Of a stretch of DNA of 64,000 bases, positions 8,334 through 15,193 are shown piece by piece (within the stretch, counting starts at the first letter, position 1; every line of letters begins with the position of its first letter). The position numbers and the translations under genes were made by a program. This DNA comes from DASYAE01 sp036501535. GTDB lineage: Bacteria; Actinomycetota; Actinomycetes; Streptomycetales; Catenulisporaceae. Below the pieces are notes generated by a model. The model was not told the origin of the DNA and made no database searches. It saw nothing but the letters and a program-made list of their open reading frames with translations. The stretch lies in NCBI GenBank assembly GCA_036501535.1, contig DASYAE010000046.1, positions 1-64,000 on the forward strand. The letters are read 5' to 3'.

Positions 8334-9620
8334 ATGAGTGCTTCGACGGTTCTCGGGGCCGGGCTCGACGCGCCCCGGCCGATGCGGACGGCATGGCCGG
8401 GAACACTGGTGAATCGCCTCGGCACGGTGTCCGTGAAGCTTTATCGAGCGCGACGCGGCGCGGTCGGCGACGCCGTCCTGCTCACCCTCGCCTCGTTCGC
8501 GCTCCTCGGCCACCGGCACGGGCTGGCGATGTCGGTCATCGTCCCGCTGAACCTGATGGCCACGGTCCCGCTCGCGGCCTCGCGGCGGTACCCCGGGCTC
8601 GCCCTGGCGACGGTGCTCACGGCCAGCGCCGGATTCATCGTCTTCGGCCGGCTGTCCTGGCCGCTGCCCGCGGTGGCGGGCTGGCTGGCCGCGCTCGTGC
8701 TGTGCCCGCTGCTGCTGCCCCGGCGCACCGCCTTCACAGCCTTCTGCTACAGCGAGGCGGTCGTCGTCTGCGCCGCGCTGGCCTCGAGTGCGCGCAACAA
8801 CACGCCGTGGGACGCGACCGCGGCGGAGGCCCTGGCCGTACTGGCCACCTGGGGGCTGGGCGAGAGTCTCCGGGTCCATCGGCAGTCGGCCGCCGAGCAG
8901 AAGGCCGCCGCCGAGTTCGTCCAACAGCTGCAGGAGCGCGACGCGGTCGCCCGCGAGCGCGCGGCGATGGCCCGGGAGCTGCACGACGTCGTCGCGCACC
9001 ATGTCTCGATCATCGCGGTACGCGCGGCCACCGCGCCGTACGACCGGCCGGATCTGCCCGAGCCGGCCCGGGCCGTCCTGGACGAGATCGCCGGACAGGC
9101 CCGCGCCGCGCTGGCCGAGCTGCGGACCGTGCTCGGCGTGCTGCGCGCGGACGGGACGCAGGCCGATCACAGCCCGCTGCCGGGCCTCAGCGACATTCCC
9201 GCGCTGGTGCAGCGCATCTCGGACAGCGGGACCGCGGTCGCGCTGAATGTCGCCGGGCCGGCGCGGGAGTTGCCCGGTTCCGTCGAGCTCTGCGGCTACC
9301 GGCTCGTGCAGGAGTCGCTGACCAACATCAAGCGCCACGCTCCCGGAAGCCGTGCCCGGGTCGATGTCGAGTACCTGCCCGACGGGCTGCTGATCCGGGT
9401 GCGGGACGACGGCGGCGGCCGGGCGGCACCGGCGCCGGTGCGGACCGGCCGGCCGCTCGAGCCGCAGCACGGTTTCGGCCTGGCCGGCATGCGGGAGCGC
9501 GTCGCAGTGCTCGAGGGCAGCCTGGAGGCCGGCCCGCATCCCGACGGCGGATTCCTCGTCACCGCCCGCCTTCCGGTGCCGGTATCAGTGTCGGTGTCAG
9601 TGCCGGACGATCCGGCGTGA
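8334..9620 (+). CDS. Two-component sensor histidine kinase (HisKA_3/NarX type)
   Basis: The 428-residue kinase starts with several hydrophobic segments between about residues 35 and 150, indicating a membrane-embedded sensor. It then has a coiled linker and a HisKA_3 dimerisation box with the phosphorylated histidine in RELHDVVAHHVSII (His217). A GHKL ATPase domain follows (YRLVQESLTNIKRHAPG N-box, RDDGGG, GLAGMRERV). The partner response regulator overlaps its stop by 4 bases. The ATG at 8334 follows a CATGCT -10-like hexamer by 6-7 bases, so the message may be leaderless; a longer start at 8298 is possible. The following ABC exporter may be the regulated target. The signal is unknown. Confidence 0.9.
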   Translation: MSASTVLGAGLDAPRPMRTAWPGTLVNRLGTVSVKLYRARRGAVGDAVLLTLASFALLGHRHGLAMSVIVPLNLMATVPLAASRRYPGLALATVLTASAGFIVFGRLSWPLPAVAGWLAALVLCPLLLPRRTAFTAFCYSEAVVVCAALASSARNNTPWDATAAEALAVLATWGLGESLRVHRQSAAEQKAAAEFVQQLQERDAVARERAAMARELHDVVAHHVSIIAVRAATAPYDRPDLPEPARAVLDEIAGQARAALAELRTVLGVLRADGTQADHSPLPGLSDIPALVQRISDSGTAVALNVAGPARELPGSVELCGYRLVQESLTNIKRHAPGSRARVDVEYLPDGLLIRVRDDGGGRAAPAPVRTGRPLEPQHGFGLAGMRERVAVLEGSLEAGPHPDGGFLVTARLPVPVSVSVSVPDDPA

Positions 9621-10336
9621 GCGGGACGCCGCCCGCCGACGACCGTCTGAGCGTCCTGATCGCCGACGACCAGGCCGTGGTGCGGCTCGGCTTCGCCGCG
9701 CTGGTCGGCTCGCAGCCCGACCTGCGCGCGGTCGGCAGCGCCGGCGACGGGCGCGAGGCCGTGCGGCTGGCCGGGGAGCTGCGGCCGGACGTGGTGCTGA
9801 TGGACATCCGGATGCCGGTGATGAACGGGATCGAGGCGACCCGGGAGATCCGCGCCGCGCACCCGGATACCAGGGTCCTGATCCTGACCACGTTCGACCT
9901 CGACGACTACGTCTACGAGGCGCTGCGCGCCGGGGCCGGCGGCTTCCTGCTCAAGGACGCCACGCCCGAGCAGATCCTCGAGGCGGTGCGGGTGGTCGGC
10001 GCCGGGGACGCGCTGCTCGCGCCGGCGCCGACCCGGCGGCTGATCGCGCAGTTCGCCGGGCGGGCCCGGCTGCGGCCGCCGCCGCAGATCGGCCGGCTGA
10101 CCCCGCGCGAGCACGAGATCCTGCTGCTGGTGGCGCGCGGCCTGGCCAACGCGGAGATCGCCGGGCGGCTGCACCTGGCCGAACAGACGGTGAAGAGCCA
10201 CGTCAGCGCGGTGCTGGCGAAGCTCGGCCTGCGCGACCGGGTGCAGGCGGTGGTCCTCGCCTACGAGTCGGGCCTGGTCACCCCGGGCGAGAGCGCGCGG
10301 CAACCGGATCCGGCGGAGGGGTCCGGCTCCCGCTGA
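9617..10336 (+). CDS. NarL/LuxR-type response regulator
   Basis: The 239-residue protein has a receiver domain (IADDQAVVRLGF, phosphoacceptor Asp63 in VLMDIRMPVMNG, and the conserved Lys in GGFLLKDATPE) and a C-terminal LuxR helix-turn-helix (LTPREHEILLLVARGLANAEIAG). The GTG at 9617 overlaps the kinase stop as GTGA, so kinase and regulator are translationally coupled. It ends with a short disordered tail. Probable targets are the ABC exporter genes that follow after 156 bases. Confidence 0.92.
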   Translation: MSGTPPADDRLSVLIADDQAVVRLGFAALVGSQPDLRAVGSAGDGREAVRLAGELRPDVVLMDIRMPVMNGIEATREIRAAHPDTRVLILTTFDLDDYVYEALRAGAGGFLLKDATPEQILEAVRVVGAGDALLAPAPTRRLIAQFAGRARLRPPPQIGRLTPREHEILLLVARGLANAEIAGRLHLAEQTVKSHVSAVLAKLGLRDRVQAVVLAYESGLVTPGESARQPDPAEGSGSR

Positions 10337-10412
10337 AGTACCGGAACCGGGCCCGGAACCGGCTACTCGCGGGGGAGGCGCCGGTCGGCCGGTCCGCCCT
10401 ACCGTCAGGGCC

Positions 10413-10496
10413 ATGAGAAACCACCGCGCACCCGCCCGGCCGGATCCGGGCGGCGCCGCGCCGTTCCGCTCACGCAGCAGCAGGGGGCTGCGATGA
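10413..10496 (+). CDS. Putative 27-residue leader peptide coupled to the ABC exporter
   Basis: An ATG at 10413 opens a 27-codon frame rich in Arg, Pro and Ser whose TGA overlaps the ATG of the ABC ATPase gene at 10493 (ATGA). A TACCGT hexamer ends 8 bases before the ATG, so it could be a -10 box for a leaderless transcript that begins at this codon. In that case ribosomes would enter at this short frame and be handed on to the ATPase gene. No protein family is recognisable. The alternative is that this is simply 5' leader sequence and the ATPase gene is started independently. Confidence 0.35.
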   Translation: MRNHRAPARPDPGGAAPFRSRSSRGLR

Positions 10497-11425
10497 TCGA
10501 GGCGCAGGCGCTGACGAAGCGCTACGGCACCACGGTCGCCGTCGACGACCTCTCCTTCTCCGTCCGCCCCGGCCGCGTCACCGGCTTCCTGGGGCCCAAC
10601 GGCGCAGGCAAGTCGACCACCATGCGCATGATCGTCGGGCTCGACCTGCCGACGTCCGGCGCGATCACCGTCGGCGGCCACGCGTACCGCGAGCTGCGCC
10701 GTCCGCTGCACCACGTCGGCGCACTGCTGGAGGCGCGCGCCTGGCACAGCGGGCGCAGCGCGTACAACCATCTGCTCTGCCTGGCCCAGAGCAACGGCAT
10801 CGGCCGGCGCCGCGTCGGCGAAGTGCTCGACCTCGTCGGCCTGGCCGGCGTGGCGCGGCGGCGGGCCGGCGGGTTCTCGCTCGGCATGGGCCAGCGGCTG
10901 GGCATCGCCGCCGCGCTGCTCGGCGATCCGCCGGTAATCGTCTGCGACGAGCCGGTCAACGGGCTCGACCCGGAGGGAATCTCGTGGATCCGCGGGCTGC
11001 TGCGCTCGCTGGCCGCGCAGGGCCGGACCGTCCTGGTCTCCAGCCATCTGATGAGCGAGATGGCGCTGACCGCGGACCACCTGATCGTCATCGGGCGGGG
11101 CCGGCTGGTGGCCGACGCGAGCATCGCGGACGTGATCGCGGCCGGTCCGGGCGGTCATGTGGAAGTGCGCACGCCGCAGCCGGAGGAGTTCGCGGCGGCG
11201 CTGCGCGCCGCCGGGGCGCACGTCGCCGCGCAGGACGAGCCCGGCACGATGACCGTGATCGGCTTGGCGTGCGCGCAGATCGGCGACATTGCCACCGAGC
11301 GCCGGCTGACGATCCACGGCCTGGCACAGCACGGCGCATCGCTCGAAGCCGCCTACCTCGAACTGACCCGCGACAGCACCGTGCACCGCCACCGCGCCGC
11401 CGCCGAGACGGGAGCTCTCTCATGA
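10493..11425 (+). CDS. ABC transporter ATP-binding protein (drug-exporter type)
   Basis: The 310-residue ATPase has all nucleotide-binding signatures: Walker A GPNGAGKST (about residues 36-44), signature FSLGMGQRLGIA, Walker B PPVIVCDEPVNGLDP and the switch His in SSHLMSE. The C-terminal 90 residues are a typical extension of DrrA/CcmA-like exporter subunits. It overlaps the membrane-subunit gene by 4 bases. Together they form an ABC-2 exporter, probably controlled by the adjacent two-component system. The exported compound is unknown. Confidence 0.92.
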   Translation: MIEAQALTKRYGTTVAVDDLSFSVRPGRVTGFLGPNGAGKSTTMRMIVGLDLPTSGAITVGGHAYRELRRPLHHVGALLEARAWHSGRSAYNHLLCLAQSNGIGRRRVGEVLDLVGLAGVARRRAGGFSLGMGQRLGIAAALLGDPPVIVCDEPVNGLDPEGISWIRGLLRSLAAQGRTVLVSSHLMSEMALTADHLIVIGRGRLVADASIADVIAAGPGGHVEVRTPQPEEFAAALRAAGAHVAAQDEPGTMTVIGLACAQIGDIATERRLTIHGLAQHGASLEAAYLELTRDSTVHRHRAAAETGALS

Positions 11426-12231
11426 CCGCCGCGTACCCAACGCCCGCGAGCGCGCCGAGCGTGGGCTTCGGCAATCTGCTGGTCTCGGAGTGGACCAAGC
11501 TGCGCACGGTGCGCTCTACGTACACCACGGCCCTGATCGCCGCATTGGGCACCATCGCCTTGGCGATTGCGGTCTGCGGCCGCTACGCGCAGGACTACGC
11601 CACCATGAACCCCGACGACCGGCAGAGCGACCTGACCAACTTCAGCCTCACCGGCGTCTACCTCGCGCAGGTCGCGCTCGGCGCGCTCGGCGTCCTCGCG
11701 GTGTCCGGGGAGTACGGCACCGGCATGATCAGGGCCACCTTCGTCGCGGTGCCGCAGCGACGGCTCGTGCTGGCCGCCAAGGGGATCGTGCTGGCGGCCG
11801 CCACGGTCGCGCTCGGTGAGACCGCGAGCTTCGCGGCCTTCAGCGTCGGCCAGGCGATCCTGTCGACCAGGCACGTCGGCATGTCCCTCGGCGACCCGGG
11901 CGTGCTGCGCGCGGTCTTCGGCGCCGGGCTCTACCTCAGCGCCACCGCCCTGCTCGGCTTCGGGCTCGGCGCGCTGATCCGGCACACCGCCGGGGCCCTG
12001 TCGGCGTTCTTCGGACTGCTTTACGCGACCACCGCGCTCACCGACATCCTGCCGACGACCTGGCGCAACCACGTGATCAACTACATGCCGGTCAACGCCG
12101 GAAGCCAGATCATGACCGTCTCGCACACGCCCGGCGCGCTCAGCGCGTGGCTCGGCTTCGCGGTGTTCTCGTGCTACGCGGCCGCCGCAATTGCCGCTGC
12201 CGCCGTCGTGGTGGAGCACCGCGACGCGTGA
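11422..12231 (+). CDS. ABC-2 transporter permease
   Basis: The 269-residue membrane protein begins with a soluble stretch LVSEWTKLRTVRSTY, typical of ABC-2 permeases, followed by six hydrophobic segments. A short extracytoplasmic loop contains the motif VSGEYGTGMIRATF, seen in this family before the second membrane segment pair. Its ATG overlaps the stop of the ATPase gene (ATGA). It forms the membrane pore of the exporter. There is no gene between its end and the Ser/Thr kinase gene that starts 76 bases later. Confidence 0.9.
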   Translation: MTAAYPTPASAPSVGFGNLLVSEWTKLRTVRSTYTTALIAALGTIALAIAVCGRYAQDYATMNPDDRQSDLTNFSLTGVYLAQVALGALGVLAVSGEYGTGMIRATFVAVPQRRLVLAAKGIVLAAATVALGETASFAAFSVGQAILSTRHVGMSLGDPGVLRAVFGAGLYLSATALLGFGLGALIRHTAGALSAFFGLLYATTALTDILPTTWRNHVINYMPVNAGSQIMTVSHTPGALSAWLGFAVFSCYAAAAIAAAAVVVEHRDA

Positions 12232-12307
12232 ATTCGTATTCGGACAATCGGCGCCTTCCCCACCCGGCACTGGCGTGCAGACTTCCATCGCTGCTTGACT
12301 GGAGGGC

Positions 12308-14320
12308 GTGGGGAGTGTGGAGTCGCACGCCGCCGCCGGGTGGCAAACCGCTTTGGCCGCTGCAAGCGGCCGGTACACCGGCTCCCTCCGGCGCAGGCCG
12401 CGGCCCGAGGATCCAGCCCGGGTGGGGCCGTACCGGATCGAGGCGGTGCTCGGCTTCGGCGGCATGGGGCGGGTGTACCTGGCACGCGACACGCGGGACG
12501 AGACGGCGGACCCGGTCGCGATCAAAGTGCTGACCTGGAACGGGGACGCGACCGCGGTGGCGCGGTTCCGGCGGGAGCTGGACGCGGCCCAGCTGGTGCG
12601 CTCCGAGGGCACCGCGCGGGTCCTGGACGGCGATCCGTCGGCCGACCCGCCGTGGCTGGCCACCGAGTACATCTCCGGGCCGACGCTGGACCGGCTGGTG
12701 GCCGAACTCGGGCCGCTGAAGGCGGAGGCGGCGGCGGGCCTGGCGGTCGGCGTGGCCAAGGCCCTCGCCGCGATCCACGCGGCCGGCGTCGTGCACCGGG
12801 ACCTCAAGCCCTCGAACATCATCCTGGCGCCGGACGGGCCGCGGGTGGTGGACTTCGGGATCGCCCGGACCTCGGACGGCACGCCGCTGACGATGGCCGG
12901 CTGGTCGATGGGCACGCCCGGGTACATGGCGCCGGAGCAGGTCTCCGGCGACGATCCGGTCGGGCCGCAGGCCGACGTGTTCGCGCTCGGCGCGGTGCTC
13001 GTCTTCGCCACGACCGGCAAGCAGCCTTACGCCGGCGACAAGCCGGAAGCGATACTGTACCGGCTGGTCAACGGCTCGCCGGACCTGTCCCGGGTGCCAG
13101 AGGCGATCCGGCCGTTCGTCGCGGACTGCATGGCGCGGGAGGCGGCGGACCGGCCGACCGTGGAGCAGGCCGAGGCGACCGGCCTCGAAATCATCGGGCG
13201 GGAGGCCGCGGCGCGCGTGGAGCGGGAGCGGGCTGCCGCTCCCGACACGCAGGCGATGAAGTCCCTGGCCGCGTCGGACGAGCCGGAAGCGGCGGGCGCC
13301 GCCGATGACCTCGCGGAGACCGTGCGCCCGGACGACTTGATGGAGACCGCCAACGCGGACGCGCTGGACGACATCGCCGAGGCGGCCCGCGAGCGGGACG
13401 GCTCCGAGAACGATCCGGACCCGACGGAGCACCTGGAGCGGGTCCGCAAGCAGCGGCCCGAGCAGCCCGACGAGCCCGACGCGGCGCCGGACGCGAATAT
13501 GCCGACCGAGCAGGTGTTGCAGCGGCTCGCGAAGTTCGTGGAAACGGCCAACGCCGGAATCGAGCCGGTGCGCGAGCCCGCGGCGGCCGGATCGGGCCTG
13601 GACGAGCCGCCGGAGCAGCTGTCGGAACCGACGGAGCCGACGCGGGGTCAGATCCCGCTGTGGCGCCGCCGCGCCGTCGCACTGAGCGTCGCCGCGTGCG
13701 TGATCATCGGGCTGGGCGGCTGGTTCGCGGTCCAGGGGATCGGGCACGGCACGCACCACGCCGGGGGCGGCGGCGCCACGCACTCCGCGCAGGCGAGCAT
13801 CTCGGCTCGGGCGGACGGAACCGCCGACGCGTCCGCCTCGCCGGCGGCGACCTTCGGCGGCGGCGCGGTCCTGACCGGTCCCGGCTGCCCGGCCTCGCCG
13901 TACGCGACGTACACCGTCACCGCCCCGAACTCGCTCGAGACGGACGTCGGCGGCGGCGACCCGGCCTGCGGCGGGCACGCCGACGCGTTCCGCAAGTCCG
14001 GGACGGCGGCCGGAGACGGCGCGGGCGCGGTGTGGAGCTTCGCCCTCGGGCGCTCCGTCACGTGCACCCTGTCGGTCTTCGTGGCCGACACGGACCCCTC
14101 GTCCGGGCTGGCCGTCTACAAGATCACGACCAGTGCGGGCACGGAGTCCTTCCAGCTGAACCAGGCGGCCGACCGCGGCAAGAACACGCCCGCGCCGCAG
14201 GCCTCCGTCTCCGCACCGGACGGGAATCTGACCCTGACGCTCACCGACATCAGCGCGGACCGCGACGACGTCAACCACGTGACGGCGTCGTCGGTCACCG
14301 CCACGTGTCAACCGTCGTAG
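12308..14320 (+). CDS. Membrane Ser/Thr protein kinase with extracytoplasmic sensor domain
   Basis: The 670-residue protein starts with a complete protein kinase domain (about 40-300). It has a glycine loop GFGGMGRVYLA, Lys in PVAIKV, HRDLKPSN with catalytic Asp165, DFG in VVDFGIA, and an activation segment ending GTPGYMAPEQ. An acidic, low-complexity linker of about 140 residues follows, then one membrane helix at about 457-475. An external domain of about 190 residues contains few cysteines and no PASTA repeats. Its ligand is therefore unknown. The GTG at 12308 is the first start after a GGAGGG stretch; GTG at 12317 is an alternative. Confidence 0.92.
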   Translation: MGSVESHAAAGWQTALAAASGRYTGSLRRRPRPEDPARVGPYRIEAVLGFGGMGRVYLARDTRDETADPVAIKVLTWNGDATAVARFRRELDAAQLVRSEGTARVLDGDPSADPPWLATEYISGPTLDRLVAELGPLKAEAAAGLAVGVAKALAAIHAAGVVHRDLKPSNIILAPDGPRVVDFGIARTSDGTPLTMAGWSMGTPGYMAPEQVSGDDPVGPQADVFALGAVLVFATTGKQPYAGDKPEAILYRLVNGSPDLSRVPEAIRPFVADCMAREAADRPTVEQAEATGLEIIGREAAARVERERAAAPDTQAMKSLAASDEPEAAGAADDLAETVRPDDLMETANADALDDIAEAARERDGSENDPDPTEHLERVRKQRPEQPDEPDAAPDANMPTEQVLQRLAKFVETANAGIEPVREPAAAGSGLDEPPEQLSEPTEPTRGQIPLWRRRAVALSVAACVIIGLGGWFAVQGIGHGTHHAGGGGATHSAQASISARADGTADASASPAATFGGGAVLTGPGCPASPYATYTVTAPNSLETDVGGGDPACGGHADAFRKSGTAAGDGAGAVWSFALGRSVTCTLSVFVADTDPSSGLAVYKITTSAGTESFQLNQAADRGKNTPAPQASVSAPDGNLTLTLTDISADRDDVNHVTASSVTATCQPS

Positions 14321-14330
14321 AAGTCGTGGA

Positions 14331-14552
14331 TCAGCTGGGGTGCGCCGCGCGGTCGTCCGGCGACCGCTCGCCGAACACCGCCTCCGGGATCGGCTCGCGG
14401 CTGCCCATGACGTCGGCGGCCGCACCGCCTCCCGGCCGGCCCATCACGTCCGGGACCGGCCACTCCGCGCGCCTCGGCGCGGGCAGTGCGGAGGTTTCCG
14501 TGGCGCGCGGGCGGATCTGCTCGCGCTCGTTCTCGGCAGGAGTGTCAACCAT
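14331..14552 (-). CDS. Small hypothetical protein
   Basis: A 73-codon frame in the gap between the kinase and the acetyltransferase. The protein is charged and Pro/Gly-rich with the repeated turn DVMGRPGG / DVMGSREP, and it has no membrane segment. Support is weak: the frame is open, it has an ATG with only a poor GA-rich ribosome site, and the 268-base gap otherwise holds nothing. It converges on the kinase gene with 10 bases between stops. It may be a chance frame. Confidence 0.35.
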   Translation of the reverse strand: MVDTPAENEREQIRPRATETSALPAPRRAEWPVPDVMGRPGGGAAADVMGSREPIPEAVFGERSPDDRAAHPS

Positions 14553-14588
14553 GCCGTCTCATCTTCTTCCGGTTCTTCCGGTGTGACT

Positions 14589-14972
14589 TCAAGTGCTCTG
14601 ATGCGCCCATGCCCGGCTCGTGGCCTCGAGCAGCCGGCTGGTGCGCGCGGCTTGGAGCATCGCCTTGACAGCATCAATCTCGCCGGGCAGCGGGCTGCGG
14701 GCCACGCCGCGGTAGTCCGGGTGCAGCTGCGTCCAGCGCCGGGCGAACGGGCACAGGGCCAGCACGGTGTGGTGCTCGGCCCGCGCGTCGTCGAAGATGC
14801 GGCGCAGCAGCATGGAACCTATGCCTTTGTCGTGGTCCCCCGGGTCGACCTGGACATAGGGCAGTAGGACGGTGTCACGTACCAGGATCCACTGCGCCTC
14901 GCCGACCAGCCGGCCGTTGAGGTAGGCGCTGTAGCGATCCCGGCCTTGCTCGGGTTTGATCTCCAGGGCCAT
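14589..14972 (-). CDS. GNAT-family N-acetyltransferase
   Basis: The 127-residue protein has the GNAT fold marks. Strands RYSAYLNGRLVGEAQWIL and LLPYVQVDP lead to the acetyl-CoA pyrophosphate loop DKGIGSMLLRRIFDDARA; the C-terminal part has LALCPFARRW, typical of the short YjdJ-like acetyltransferases. The substrate is not predictable. The start at 14972 lacks a clear ribosome site; a GTG at 15050 would add a His-rich leader of 26 residues with no family counterpart. Gene orientation is opposite to the preceding kinase. Confidence 0.83.
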   Translation of the reverse strand: MALEIKPEQGRDRYSAYLNGRLVGEAQWILVRDTVLLPYVQVDPGDHDKGIGSMLLRRIFDDARAEHHTVLALCPFARRWTQLHPDYRGVARSPLPGEIDAVKAMLQAARTSRLLEATSRAWAHQST

Positions 14973-15133
14973 CGTCGTCGCGGGCAGGGCGCTCGTTGGC
15001 TGCCCGCTCCTCCTTCCCGCCGCGCCGTGGTGGTGCGTGCCGCCGCACATCTCTTCGCAATGACAAGCCTTGCTCTAAGCAAGTCTTTCTGTCAATCGCG
15101 CGAACGCGGCGGACTGCGGCCGGGCACGGCAGA

Positions 15134-15172
15134 TCGCCCGGCGGTCCGGAACGCTTCCGGACCACCGGGCGA
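15134..15172 (-). terminator. Hairpin terminator after the GH76 gene
   Basis: TCGCCCGG-c-GGTCCGGAA pairs with TTCCGGACC-a-CCGGGCGA around a CGC loop: an 18-position stem with a single mismatch. It starts 22 bases beyond the GH76 stop in the direction of transcription and has no U-tract, which is usual in GC-rich actinomycetes. Confidence 0.75.
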
Positions 15173-15193
15173 ATTGGGCCATACGGCGTCACA

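Noticed and set aside
7299..9539. A 746-codon minus-strand frame running from the Clp-N gene through the kinase region
   Set aside because: Only its last 224 codons (from 7973) match a family; the rest is antisense to the histidine kinase gene.
9296..11392. A 698-codon minus-strand frame
   Set aside because: Antisense to kinase, response regulator and ABC ATPase genes; low-complexity Arg/Pro protein.
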